64,000 nucleotides of DNA from Litoditis marina (lineage: Eukaryota > Nematoda > Chromadorea > Rhabditida > Rhabditidae): positions 30,423,521-30,487,520 of the forward strand of contig OZ038435.1 of the NCBI GenBank assembly GCA_964036275.1, given 5' to 3'. The translations under genes and the position numbers were made by a program. Shown here in pieces: positions 1 to 13,000 of this stretch (positions are counted from its first letter, which is position 1; each line of letters begins with the position of its first letter). The notes below the pieces were generated by a model. That model saw only the letters and a list, made by a program, of their open reading frames with translations. It had not been told where the DNA came from and did no database searches.

Positions 1-1228
1 ACCAGGCGAGACGATACAATGCTCAAACAGGAAACAATATGGCGCACGTCATTTCTCACGTGAACGCGCACTATGCTAATGAACTAACATGTTAAAACAG
101 GTATAGACCAGATGTCTACTACTCAACACATATCCTAAAGCTGGTTTTTCGCCCTTCTTTACGAAGGGCTTCCAAAAATTATAAGTCCTTAGAGCAGAGT
201 TCCAGCTAATGCGACAGTGAGACCCCTCACAACACAGAAGGACCGCACTGCGGCAAGAACGCCTCAAAGTAGTTATAGACAGGAACACGAGCCTGAAAAA
301 CTATCCTCATACGGGTACCCCCACATGGTGGGCACCTGCGGTGGCAGGGTAAAAATCCCCCCTTCCTCCCCACGTGGGTCACGGGTTCGGTCATTGGGTC
401 ATAAGGATTGAAAGCACAGCAGAATCATAGGAAAGTCCCCTTGTCAACCCCGATCACTAGAGCTTGATCCAAGAGACATCTGACGTGGTTAGGTAGTCGT
501 CATCTCGAGGAGCTCGATAGAAAGGGCATCAGAAAGTCTTAGATGGCAAAAGGGGACGCGCGTCAAAAATTGGAAAGAACCTTTGTCCTCAACTCTTTGC
601 GGCTTGAATACAAGTTCTCTTATTCCGACTTGTTTAGGTAGCCATCATCAAGTAGAAACATGTAGACAGGCAAGAGTCTCAAGGGTAACCAATAACTGTG
701 TCACAAGTGGCCGATTGAACACAGGTCACCAATCAATACCGTGGTTTTGGGTATTTTGTGAAAGGAGACATATGAACAACAACACACAATATAACATAGT
801 CAGGAACGCACTGCTTACGGACAAGGAAATGAGAATGAATAAATCCACTAATTTCGTCTAAATATACCTAGGTAGATACACATAAGCAGCACGCACTATT
901 TTGAATTGAAGTTGCCGCCATGGCATGTTCTGGTTGCGCCGTATCCGTGCGCGAAAGGTATCACGTGACGGAATACTGGCGCCTCTAATTTGAATTCAAA
1001 GTACCGCGAATCGAAAGAGATTTGGTGTAACAAACCGAATCTTTCTCATTTTAAGCCGAATTAGAAAAAAAACTATACAATTTTAATCTTCTAACTTTTC
1101 TACAAGTTTCAATAATCAGCGAAAAAGATGAATTAACCGTTTTCAACCGTTTCAACTGATTTATGTTTGAGCTTCATCTTTATTTGGAATTAATAAAAAG
1201 CGGAGAGAGCATTGAATATATTTTTTAG
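1..1228. other. Left flank, no gene assigned
   Basis: I find no supported gene here. The short open frames show no family motif and no exon-like phase pattern. The next gene lacks its first ligand-binding exons, and I looked here for a segment resembling the S1 start seen near 6951 and the GSW...GTWDGML exon at 7368 without finding one. They may lie left of the window behind a long intron, be too diverged to see, or be lost. No tRNA, simple repeat or clear element was found. Confidence 0.5.
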
Positions 1229-4200
1229 AATCACACGATCAGCGCAATATCTGAAGGATATTCATACAGAAACGATCGCACCATCTCCTTCAAATACACG
1301 ATGCCAATCAATTATTATAAGGTACATTCATTTGGAACAATTGACAGTGTTCCTTATAAACATATTTGGCATAATTGAGTTATGTATCCCTTAAAAGTTT
1401 CCAAGCCGGGTCGAAACAATTTTCAGTGGCAAAGTGGAAAATAAACAATGCGTCTACACTTTTGGACGATTTTTTTTCGTGTGCGATCAAACATATCTCC
1501 GAAATACAGAACCAACTACAAATTGGTATACCGCAAAATAACATAATACAGTAACTATTTTAACCAAAAAGTTTGTTTTCTTTCGTAGCTACGGTGTGCG
1601 CGGTACGGCGCGAAGCGAAAAATTCAAAAGAACAACTTTGTTGGAAAATTTTTGCTTCACAGGAAACCTTCTACACCTCACTACCACGCCCTACTGGTTC
1701 TCTGGAGAACTTACTTGTGTACTCGCCCTTGGTTATATGTATTTTGATCGTTTCGGCCATTTCGGTTATTTTTCTCGAACGGGTCGCATATGTGTTCCAT
1801 AGACGGTGGTACGGAATAGGACGGAATTGGACCATGCAACCGAATAACCTACTCGTAGAAGGTTGGTTATAGTCCTTTGCAGTACTACGGAGCCACTCAC
1901 AGTATGCATACAGAAAATGGGAAAAGTAAACAACTGTCGCATCAATTTGGAATATCAATGAGGCTGTAGTACAGGCTGGTACAGTCTGCGTCTCTCTGAC
2001 CTGCCCACTCTCCCTCTCTCTCCCTCTCTTCGACGCTACTACTAAAATGGCTAGCCAAGTGGCTGGAGTTTCGTAAATAGCTTACACATCTTCTATTATT
2101 TTATAAATTCTTTGTTCCCGATAGCCGTGAGTGAACAGGGCCAATCACTGTGTTCCTCTTCGAGCTGGTCGGACTTCTGTTACGAACTGAAACAACGATA
2201 CCCTAAGTTAGTGCTTGTTATTCAACACGTTCATAGTTTTAACAGTGTTCTCTCAATGTTTGGCTTCACGTACGATTTGAACGCGGGAGGGTGAAGTTCT
2301 TGACTTGGGACGAAGTTTTTCGAGTATTTTCCAATTCGGTATTGAATTCATTAGTCGTATGCTAAACTTGCCGGCACCTTCCTTCCACCCTGCGTCTCTC
2401 GCTTTGCGCACTATTTCGCGAAATAGCGTGCGACTGAGGAGACGCAGGTTGGAATCAAACACCGGAAAGTTCATGAGTACAGCTCATGAACTCACTTTTA
2501 TAGACAACCAAATGGTTGCTAAGTTAGTGGTCTGATTGCGGTTTCCAATATTGTTACCTTTATAGAGCATTCCGTTTTTTGTACGAATTCATTTTCCTGC
2601 CTCCATCTCTGCTCGCTGATCTTTTCACTTGGCAACTTCGAAGAATGTCGTTCGGATTCTATTTGATTTCTGTATTTTTCTTTGCCATAATTTATTCGGC
2701 AACGTTTACTGGTCACGTAATCAACCCCCATCAGGGAGTGGTTGGGTAAGTGGTTTCATTCTCATTTCTAGCCGAGGTCGCTAAAGGATAAGCAAGTTTT
2801 TCAGTTTTAATCTGGCTCCATTCTGGTGTTTGTAGTTTGATCTCCCTCTAGTTTGAGTACAGTTTGAAACCTATGATGCGATCGCGCTCAGCATACGCTG
2901 CTTCAACAGTTTCTCCACAAAAGATAATAAAAACAAACACACAGTTCTCAGTGTTCCACGTTCAATGTACTATGTACATTGATATTTTCAATATTACTAT
3001 ATTTTTTCTGTTCAGTTCATTGGAAGACATCAGAAAGGATTTGACGGCGGGACGCAAATCGCTCATAGTCATGAGCAGCATGTACTTGAAAATCGACCAG
3101 GTAGTTGGAGCAATATTTAGATCTTCAAAAATGAGGCAAATATTCTATTCCTTTTTGATATTTTCCGTTTGCTTATCGTGGAAAAAGCCCTCTCTGCATA
3201 AAAACTCACTTGTCTAGTTATACAACGCACTTTGCGCGGCTGCAGTCCTACCTCATACTTCGAGTCTATTAGGTGGTGCAGGGGCGCGAACATGCAAACT
3301 ATAATTATCGATTGGGCGCTAGGTGCGTGGAAGGCACAGTCGATACTCATAATTTTCTTTTTTGTATCTCAATGTGTGAACGCATCATAACTTTTTGCAA
3401 TCCGCTATTTCGGCTTCGCGAATACGGTCGCTGGTTTATTAACTTTCAATCGGTAGTGTTCGATCGATAATAACTGATCGATACTTAAACTTTAAACTAG
3501 TATCAATCGATTTTACAGATCGTTGCCTTATTCGGCTCGGACGTCTCGTCTGATTCCTCCCGAATTTCCTACGAACCCACATCATCCCTGCTCCGGAGAA
3601 AAGTCTGTGATAACGAGAATTTGGTCGCTTTCCTGGAAGACTACGAACTCACCATCGAGAACCCCAAAAACCGCACCAAATCTACGTGTACGCTCGCAGA
3701 GTAGGCTCTACTTGTTCCGTTAAACAGGTTGATGAATTCAACGCTCAAACTGATGAAAAAAAAACTGCTGGCACTGATTGCAGTGCGCATTGCCAAACTT
3801 TTTTGGCCAAATCGAAATTAGAATCCCGTTTGAAGTCCCATCATCGAGCTACCAAAGCTTACCCAAAGAATCGTACCAGGTCGCGCAAGTTGCTGTCAAA
3901 TTTCTCTCAGAGTGAAATCTGATGTGGTGATACAACTGTTCTACAATACTCGAATTTCTGCTGGTCAATAATGTTTATGTAGTGGCAACAACAAACACTG
4001 AAGTTAATAGCATCTCAATTGCAGGGTCAACGCAGAGGACATTTACAAACATCCCGAGCAGAAAGTTCTGCTTATGTCCCGATTTGGTACAACTTATCCC
4101 GGAGCCTTCTATCTGAACAAGGCAACCAACAGAGCTACTGTAGAAAAGATCAACCAAGTTGTACTGAAGATGTTCACTTATGATATGGTCAGTTTACAGG

Positions 4201-5450
4201 TTCACCTTTATTTCGTTGTGCTTCATGGCCGAAGCAGTCACAATCCACACGTATTATCTATAATGGAACGCATATTCAGTGAATAGATGTCAGTTGTGTA
4301 CTAACCGCCAATCACATTCGAATGCATTCAGATTTGAGATGTTCCATTCCATTTTTGACAATTTTCGTTTTTGTGATGCTTTTCTCAGACTGAGTTGTAA
4401 CCCCCACGTGGAATCAGACCACTAAACTAACAACCAGCCAGTTGCCTACGGAAAAATAGAATTAGCCGAATTCATCAACATCCCGTATTTCCTATCTCCT
4501 GCGTCCTCAAGCGAACGCTATTGTTCTGCTCTTACATTCCGAAATGCGCAAGATGGAATTGAGGTCTCGAGATGTTCTAGCATACGTATTCTGAAGTACT
4601 TCCAGGTGTACAACTACTGGTGGAGGAGGTTCACAAATCGGCCCCGGCTGATTCCAAAGGAGAGAACTCGAGTGGAATACCAGGCAGTATCCCTGTCCGA
4701 TATGACCACCCTCATTTACATAGCAGCGGGGGGATACTCCCTCTCCCTTTCTGTACTGTTGTTCGAGATAGCATTTCACAGGTGAGATACACGTATTCTT
4801 GAGCTGAATAGTATAGTGTTCAGCTCAAAGTTTCTTTACGGGATTACAGTTGAATGTGCTCGTTTTTTTGTGAAACGTGAGATATCCACCGTACCTAGGT
4901 AACTGGTAACGTGTAGATACATTCCCTTTAATTTTTTATGCTGTGGTAAGTGTGAGGTCAATATTCTATTCATGTGCAATACACTGAGTGCTTTAATGAA
5001 AAACAAATTCGAAGTAAATGTGGTTTTACACCTTCTAGACATATTCTATACTTTCAGAACAGTTTTTGTACATATTTCGAACAATTGATTGATTGATTGA
5101 TTTATATACATGCAAGCATGTGAGATACATAGACAAACAGAACGTAAATGAAAACCAACTGAATTTGAGCAAAATGAAAACAATAATCGAAACCATGATG
5201 AACAGAAAAGTGGACATTGAACAATGTCATTTGATTTGCAATTGACACATGTCAAAATACGGAAATGTATTCTAAAAACGTGTAAAATCCCGAATAATTG
5301 TCAAATAAAACACATAATTTTCACACTTGATCCACTTTTAACATTTGTCAATTGACATTACCTTACATGGTCATTTTCAGGTACAACGCCTGGCGGATAA
5401 TTTACACTACCCCACAACTTGATGTTAAATCATTAGCAGGGATTCCGTGA
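1229..5450 (+). CDS. Ionotropic glutamate receptor-like channel, copy A (5' part not found)
   Basis: Exons: 1229-1321, 1663-1861, 2125-2206, 2566-2745, 3016-3100, 3519-3700, 4025-4187, 4606-4781, 5381-5450 (410 codons with stop); all phases join. Exon 1 (NHTISAISEGYSYRNDR, then FKYTMPINYYK) is the end of ligand-binding lobe S1, equivalent to the 'eR...dFS.Py' part of iGluRs. Exon 2 carries M1 (hydrophobic run LVYSPLVICILIVSAISVIF). Exons 3-4 carry a short pore segment and M3 ([19 protein letters not shown], at the place of SYTANLAAF). Exons 5-7 form S2, ending TVEKINQVVLKMFTYDM. Exon 8 is M4, with the run AAGGYSLSLSVLLF. Expected to be a plasma-membrane ligand-gated cation channel subunit; ligand unknown. 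No amino-terminal domain is seen. The pore lacks the classic Q/R-site motif, as in diverged invertebrate iGluR/IR proteins. First exon(s) and start codon are missing from this model. Introns hold only the palindrome at 2391. Confidence 0.8.
2391..2450. repeat. Imperfect palindrome, TGCGTCTC family, copy 1
   Basis: TGCGTCTC near 2391 pairs with GAGACGCAGG ending near 2447 around the perfect core CTATTTCGCGAAATAG. A related palindrome lies at 8867-8952 in the neighbouring receptor gene, also between M1 and M3 exons, and both are followed by a similar ttcatga...catga stretch. Probably a small foldback element, or a feature inherited when the receptor gene duplicated. Confidence 0.55.
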
Positions 5451-6950
5451 TAGGAGAAGCAACAGAGGAGCACAACTCAGCCAGATCTGTGGAAGATGTG
5501 CACTTTAAGTTCTTGTGGTTGAATAAAAGATCAATACCAGTGAACCTCTTCTCTCTCTATCTCTCTCTATGAAACCACTCAAAATACATTACATCTCACG
5601 TTAGATTTATATCCACGCAACCTACGACAGAGTTCGGGAACGTTTTACGATACTCATTTTGTATCATAAGTGATGAAGTATGTATTCATTACCAGAGCAA
5701 TGATGCCTCATTCAGAAGTAGCCAAACAAGTTGGAGACTATTAACCCGAAGGAAATAAGAATCTAATTCTAATCTCTTTCGAGATTCGCCTGTGTTAAAT
5801 GTGATAACGGAATATTTCGTGTTTCATAGTTGTATACATACTATTCAGCTTAGTTCTGGAATGTTCTACAATCACCACGCATACTATTCTCGGTGAAATT
5901 GTATCTCTCCAACTTTTTGCATTCCACATTGGCCTATTCTGGTCTAGTGGGTGGCTATACCCTCAGGCTGCTCGTTTGTTTGCTTCTCATTAAAACACAT
6001 ACCTCGTTATAAGACATTCACTGATTATAATAACACAGCTTGAATAAATGAACATGTATACCAGAGTCCACACGTAGATATTAGTCGCCTAAGTTTATGT
6101 TCTAAAACAAGTCGTACATGTGTACTGTACACTTTGTTGTGCACAGTACATTTTGCTTTGGTACGACGCTATGATCAGATAAAACTATTAATTTGATAAA
6201 CGTGATTCACGTCTTCTCTGTACTTTTTATCCCACTAACTTCTAATCATTCTTTCTACTTCATAGTTGTGCAGTTATTGCTAGCATAGCAGCTTTCAAAA
6301 ACGGGCGCGAATCAACATCAAACTACAAAGACACCAAAACGTGTATTGGCCGCTCTTACAACGCCACTCAAGCTCGGTAACTCAGTGAACGAAGTTAGAT
6401 TGATTCTGCACCTCAATCTATTCCGTCTCGAGTGCCAGTTTTGTACGTTTACTTACTTATTATTGCTAATATTGTTATTGTCACAGTTATAATCATTGTG
6501 GTATGAGCTTAATTCCTTAATTACGATTATGTCATTATGTTCGTGATTTTTCTTCAACTTCGGTTTTTCATTTGCTTATTCTCATTTTCACACGTTCATA
6601 TGCGTAATAAATCATACAGTTGTACTTAATTTTTGGTACTGCTGCTGAGTTGTAGGTTGAGCAGGTTAATGTTTCATACACGCCGCAATTTTTGATTTCT
6701 CATCAAAAAGCAACATCAAACTTCAGACAAGTGGGATGGGACAAGATACACCGTATTGACTAGTTGTTCCGGCAAGATTCCGTATATTCACGTGTGAAAT
6801 ACGTGAGCTAGTAAGAACGTAAAATAGGATAACTATAGTCAAAAGAAGTTATCACGTTTCACGTGACTTATTCTACGTTATAAGTGATTGTTGTGATACG
6901 GAGGTACGTGCTTTATTGATGCAGAGTTTCTTCTACGCTTCGACTACGTT
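5451..6950. other. Spacer between the two receptor genes
   Basis: Holds the 3' UTR and AATAAA of the upstream gene, a short CT-rich microsatellite at about 5547-5570, and AT-rich sequence. I see no further gene or clear element. The promoter of the downstream receptor gene is presumably in the right-hand half, but no motif can be assigned. Confidence 0.5.
5522..5527 (+). terminator. Poly(A) signal of receptor copy A
   Basis: AATAAA 72 bp after the TGA at 5448-5450, on the coding strand. It is the first canonical signal after the stop and supports the 3' end of this gene. Confidence 0.6.
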
Positions 6951-9860
6951 ATGGTTTCTCTAACTGTTGGTTATGTAGAGGAATCATTTCCTCAAATCTA
7001 CCATAACCCATATACTAAGAAGATGCAAGGTCTCTATCCCACAATATGGTACACGATAGCAGAGCAAATGGGAGTGGATACCGTACACTTCAAGAAAGGA
7101 GACGAATACGGTAGATTATAATTCAATTTTTGTAACATTAGGTCATTATCTAACGTTTCAGTGGAGTTTTCAAAAAAGTTATCCGCCAAAGCAAGCCGGA
7201 AATGGTGGAAAAAGAGCATGAGACCAGGTTATGCTGCATATTCATTTTACAAACAACTATGCTACGTTTCGTTGACGTTACTGAAATAGAGTATCAGGTA
7301 AGATCCCGGTAATGCTCGTGAATAAAACACTAAATCCGACAATCTCACACCATTTTTCTTATATCAGGCTCTTGGACAGCGGATTCCAACGGTACCTGGG
7401 ACGGAATGTTGGAAGACCTACAGGTACACTCTATTTCACACACTTGTGGACTCCCACAGTGACACGTTTCAAACTTCAACTCTTAGTCGCTTCTTTATAG
7501 GTTAGACGTTAACGAGAATAACTTTCGAAGGCAATCTGTACGGACAACTGAAATATACTCTTATCTCGAAAAGAGTCATTGTGAGAGTAGATCAAAAATA
7601 GAGAACCACCGTATTCCCGTTGTTTGGTATGCCTGTGCTTTGGGCAGGAACGGTCTGGTTTATGAAACTCTAAGTATGAATGTTTCTAGGATCACACGAT
7701 AAACGCGACAGCTGAAGGATATTCGTACCGCACGGATCGACTGGCCACTTTTCGGTTCACAATGCCCATTGACTATTATAAGGTAATTCGTAATTGCAAG
7801 CAGGGAGGTGAAAGGACTGTTATGAACTGTATTCGTAGTTTTATCCCATATTCACATATCAGTTCGTACTGTCAGTTTCATACCACCCGTATGTCAGGTG
7901 TCTGTGTCGGGTGTTCCCATCTGTCAGGTGTCTGTCCAGTCTGTCTGTCATACCTGTCTGTCATGACTGTCCGTTTGATCCCACTACTTTTGATCATTTT
8001 ACCTAGATTTTGCTGAGGTCAGAGATCAGACTACAGTGTAAACAGTTACTTCCTGTTTATAGAGGTTTTATCTGTCAGTTTGATCCCACTACTCATTAAA
8101 TCATTTTACCTAAATTTCGCTGAGATCAGACTACAGTTCAAACAGTGGACTTCCCGATGATGATTTCATCGTACAGTATATTCGTCCTTTATTTTTATGG
8201 TTGTAGTCTGATCACACTACAGAACACACCGCACAAGTTTCGAACAATGACATGAACTATGATGCTCAGCGGTAATTTCCGATCTTTGACTTTTTAATAA
8301 AATCAATGTTAAAAAAATGTGTTCTATCTCATGAAAAGAGGAACGAACGTAGAACGTAGTACACGCGTATTCGCGTATGCGATCCGTAAATCAAAATACC
8401 ACTCCGAGATGAAATCGAACGCGGGACGAGTGGGACGACAGGGGAACGCGCTAACCACTCGGCCACATCTTATCGATGTCTTTTTCAGGAAACATTCTAC
8501 GTAGCGAAGGAACAGAAAAGTGACGTTTCCGTACTGGACAACTTTCTCGTTTTCTCTCCCACATCTGCCATTTTGTTCTTTATTACTGCCGTGGTGGTGA
8601 TACTTGTGGAACGATTCGTATTTGTGATGCACCACAGATGGAACATCAGGGGAAAGAACTGGGCCCTCAGGGCAAATGACTGGCAACTACCAGGCTAGTT
8701 GCTACTTTTCTTGTTTATCACTAATATCACTGCGCAGAGCTATTACAAAATAATTATATTAAAATACGAAATGTACTGGCATTTCTAAATAAAGAGTAAA
8801 AATTAGTATTTTGATGGTTGCGTGGTCTGCATTTTTTTTTGCTGAATTATTATTTTCATTCCATCTTGCGTCTCCTGGTTTCACGCACTTTTCGCGACAC
8901 TTTATCCTGATGTAAGAGCAGATAAATGGCACGTACTTCGAAGAGACGCAGGTTGTGAAAACAGGCCGGGATGTTCATGAACATGGCATCTGATGTGTCT
9001 TCCACGTTTCACGTGACAATGCACGTTCTGGTACAACCTTCATGTTCAGAGAAGCAGTGCAGCATTTCGTTCAAAAAAGTTGACGGGGACCCGTTGCCGT
9101 TTGTTACATCGAATTCTCTATTTGTCTATGATTCACGGAGAAACTTTTATTTTCGGTAAGTGGTGATGTTATGTAAATTAGCGTGGTGAAATTGATTTTT
9201 CTGTATAGTTGTGTTCTTTACCCGTTTCGATCAAACGCGAAACATGGTCGGGGGAGCAGGCCGTCACGAAAATGACTGGCTAAGAAATCTCTTGGCAGAG
9301 TAAGTATGCGTCTGGAAGTAACCTAGGCGCGCTAGAAACTTCTCGTAAATATCATTACTTCATGGGCATTGGGCATACTTCTCCAAATTCTCATGAGATT
9401 CCATCGATTGATATTTCCTACGGTGCAACATTGAAAGTTCGCCAATAGTGCATAACATGATCTCATCACGTCCTCACGAGATCATTTTTCATGAGCCACT
9501 TCTCGTGAGCTTGCAAGAATCGCTACGGCGCCAAAATATAATCAGTATTGAATAAACCACGTTCCTCTGTTTGTTTGTTTGTTCCGGTTATTTTTTTTAT
9601 CTACACTTGCAGAATTCGTCGTTTTCTCTACGAGTTCCTCTTCGTATCTCCGTCTCTTTTCTCACGTATTTTCACGTGGTCTTTACGACGAATTTCCTTC
9701 GGATTCTATTTGATTTCTGTATTTTTCTGTGCAATTATATATTCTGCCACGTTTACGGGTCACATGATAAAACCAACACAATCGAGGGTAGGGTGAGTGT
9801 CCGGGAAGCGTTTAAATGATGCCGTATGCATTAATATCCCGGTGCGCAATTTCAACCCGG

Positions 9861-9898
<38 letters not shown>

Positions 9899-9950
9899 TA
9901 TCACGCTTCTTCCCTCCTTCTCCCCCTCTCTCTCTCTCTCTCTCTCTCTC

Positions 9951-10016
<66 letters not shown>

Positions 10017-13000
10017 TCTGTCTCTATTCTCCTCTTTCCATGTTATCTCGCACATTCTTTCATCTTGGTAAAATACAGAGCGAAAACATACCGCATGCCA
10101 TGCTTAGAGGGCCGCAGACCTGACCCTGCTCTATGGGATATATCTGCGTATTCTCCCTCATGTCACTTCTAGTTCGTTCAACTTGGGTCTGGAAGTCAAA
10201 GTTAAAGAATCCGTCCCGCTTTAATTTTGACTTTTGAGTTAACAATCTGACCCTATGGCAAATAAAAGACCATTATCAAAAATATATACTTTTATATCCC
10301 TATCTTGCTTCGTTTTCGTAGAAAAGCGACTTACGTAATGACACCGATAGGGGAGTTGCGCACGAGGTATGCTCAAAATAGCCTATAGAAGTGCAAAAAT
10401 GATTTAAAAACACTCTATCACATACGAATACACAGTTAGAGACTACAAAATGAATTTAAATATGGATGTAAATTATCTAAGTCAAATCGCGTCACAGTGA
10501 GAATGTTCATGTCCCCTTCTTTATTGCTTGATGATATTCAAATTTCACGAATTTATGATTAGAAAGAATAGAAAGTTCTTACATGGTCTAAGGGGACTAT
10601 AAGAAACTTTTTTGAGCTTTTTAAATTATTCGTGAAACTGAATTTATAGCGGAACGGTTTCTTTAACCATCAGGAGCAAAAATTGCAAAAGCAAATCAAA
10701 CTCAACCAAAAATAACGTGAAAAGTGAACTACTGACGAGAAGTTAAAAACGACAGATCAACAGCGAATCGCAAAAGTCATAAAATCTAAAACTATCGATG
10801 GTAATCGATTACTTCGATAGACTTTTTCTCTTTTTTCTCCCATTTCTGTGAATCATCCACTCGAATTTAGATGTATGGAGCAAATGAGGCAGGAGCTGAC
10901 GTATAACAAGAAGAGTCTGATCATGATGAGCAGTTTGTATCTGAAAGATGTGCAGGTAAAAGGTTCAAAGGGACACAACTGTGTCCCTATATTAGAAGTG
11001 AATTGAATAGTCACGTAAAGCATTCTTATGAGAAATCGTGTACTTTGTCACTGCATGTGTCCGAGTTCTGCTGTGTTTAACATGTTTCACGTGACTGTGT
11101 AATTGACTAATAGTATAAGTCATATTCCGGGCGTTACATCCGCGGTGTCGTTCTCACATTGTTGACTTTGTCTACAGTAGATTCAACAGTAACAAAAGAC
11201 TACAAACGAGTTGGCATAATTACACCCATTATTTTTTTCGAGTTTTTCCTAATGTTAAGAGCATATCTGAATGAGAGAAGTCACATGAATGGTGAATAAA
11301 TAAGAGTCTATTCGAATCGATTCTTTTAAACCTTCAAAAGGTGAAAAATGTTATTGATTCATTTTTGTTTTCCCCAGGTACTAGCCCTGTTCGGTTCGGA
11401 CGTTTCGTCTAACCCATCTAGACTCTCCATCCAACCATCACTCTCTCTTCTCATGAGAACTGTATGTACAAATCGACGTTATATTGCGTATCTATCGGAA
11501 TCTCAGCTGACTCTGGATGATCCCCGAAACCCAACCAGATCATCATGTAATTTGGCAGAGTGAGTTGAACACGATGTCCTTGCCTACAGTAGTTTTCACC
11601 GTAATTGAGCTTCGTCTGCGACGTTTTCGTGATGGGACAGTGTATCCTACTGCAACTTTTGTGATAAGAACACTGATTCACTGCGTATCACGTATTTTTG
11701 ACATGAATCATATAGGAAGCGGTTAAAAATGAAGACGCGGTTTAGTTATTTGCTGAAGCTGTAGCACACTGTGTGCAAATTGGACCTGTTTCGTGCCTTT
11801 TAAAGAAGAACGATTATGTGGACCAATCCCGTGTCAACGGTCCTTTAAACTGCAATTGAAAAGTGTATTGAGGTTTAAAGGACTGAACCGTTGCGATTGG
11901 ACCACATAATCGTCCTTCTTTAAGTCAACGTACTACGCTCGCATTTCATAGTGAAGGAAACTGTTATGAACTTACGCCGACGTGACACGCCAACAAACCT
12001 ATACGCAGGATATGTATACTGTTAGTCAATTGCACGGTCACGTGAAACATGTGAAACACAGCAGAACTCAGAAACGTGCAATGACAAAGTGGACGATGCC
12101 TCATTAAAATGCTAAGTTTACGTGACAATCAATTTTATTCTAGTGAATTGTTTCACGCCTATGTAAAACGCCCGCTGAAAAGTATTGCCCGGCCCTGACA
12201 CGAATGGTCATAAGAAGCTCGCTTTTTCCGAACTTTCACTCTGCCCTTGCTGCAAACTATCCATACCATATGTGCATATTTTTTAGACTACAATTCAAGT
12301 ACCAACACTAAGCGAGGTAAATTATACATCATATTACTGTACGTTCTTGCTCGTTTCAGGATTGACACAGACGATATTCACAACTATCCCGATGAGACCA
12401 CAATACGAAAGTCAAAGTTCGGTCAAACCTATCCGGGTACTTTCTACCTGAACAGGAAAACCGGAAGACGTACAGTAGAAAAGGTCAACCAGATTATTCT
12501 GAAGATGTTCAGTTACGACATGGTTAGTTTTTTGCAGTTGCACCGTAAGAAAGTGCATCATTATGTTTACTAATAAATCGGAAATCTGTGAACATATATT
12601 AAAGTAGTTTTATTTTGTTTTGTTTTGCATCACGGGATGATTCAGTTGATCCCAGCACCATACTATGAATGTACACAGCAGAAATTCAGATATACCGTAT
12701 GATTCTTTTACTATGCGAACATTTGTTCGGGGTTTAGCTGCCCTGTCGGAATCGCTTTTTTCCAGACCAAGCATGTCTGTTGTATGTCACACATCCTGCT
12801 GTGTTTGTAGTTTGATTTCGTACATAGGAACTTCTAGCCCACAGTTAAGACACTGGTAGAACGATAGTAACAGTTAAACTGTGGCGATATGGTCGTGAAC
12901 GTCCCGCGATTCAGTGGTAAACCTTTGGTAGCGTTGAATCACGATTACTACCAGTAAATAGATTATGTATCTCAAGTAACCTCAAAACTGAACAAGATAT

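Noticed and set aside
217..861. Short frames in the first kilobase as possible early exons of receptor copy A
   Set aside because: None encodes the conserved S1 opening or the GSW...GTWDGML motif, and no splice pair gives the required phase 0 entry into 1229.
1573..1872. Open frame ending in a membrane segment, read as the 3' end of a small membrane protein gene
   Set aside because: The segment is the M1 exon of the receptor. The downstream pore and M3 exons join it in phase and the neighbouring paralogue has the same order, so the in-frame stop lies in the intron.
9797..10172. Ser-Leu-rich and Arg-Glu-rich open frames
   Set aside because: They are translations of the (CT)n microsatellite; long frames across dinucleotide repeats arise by default.
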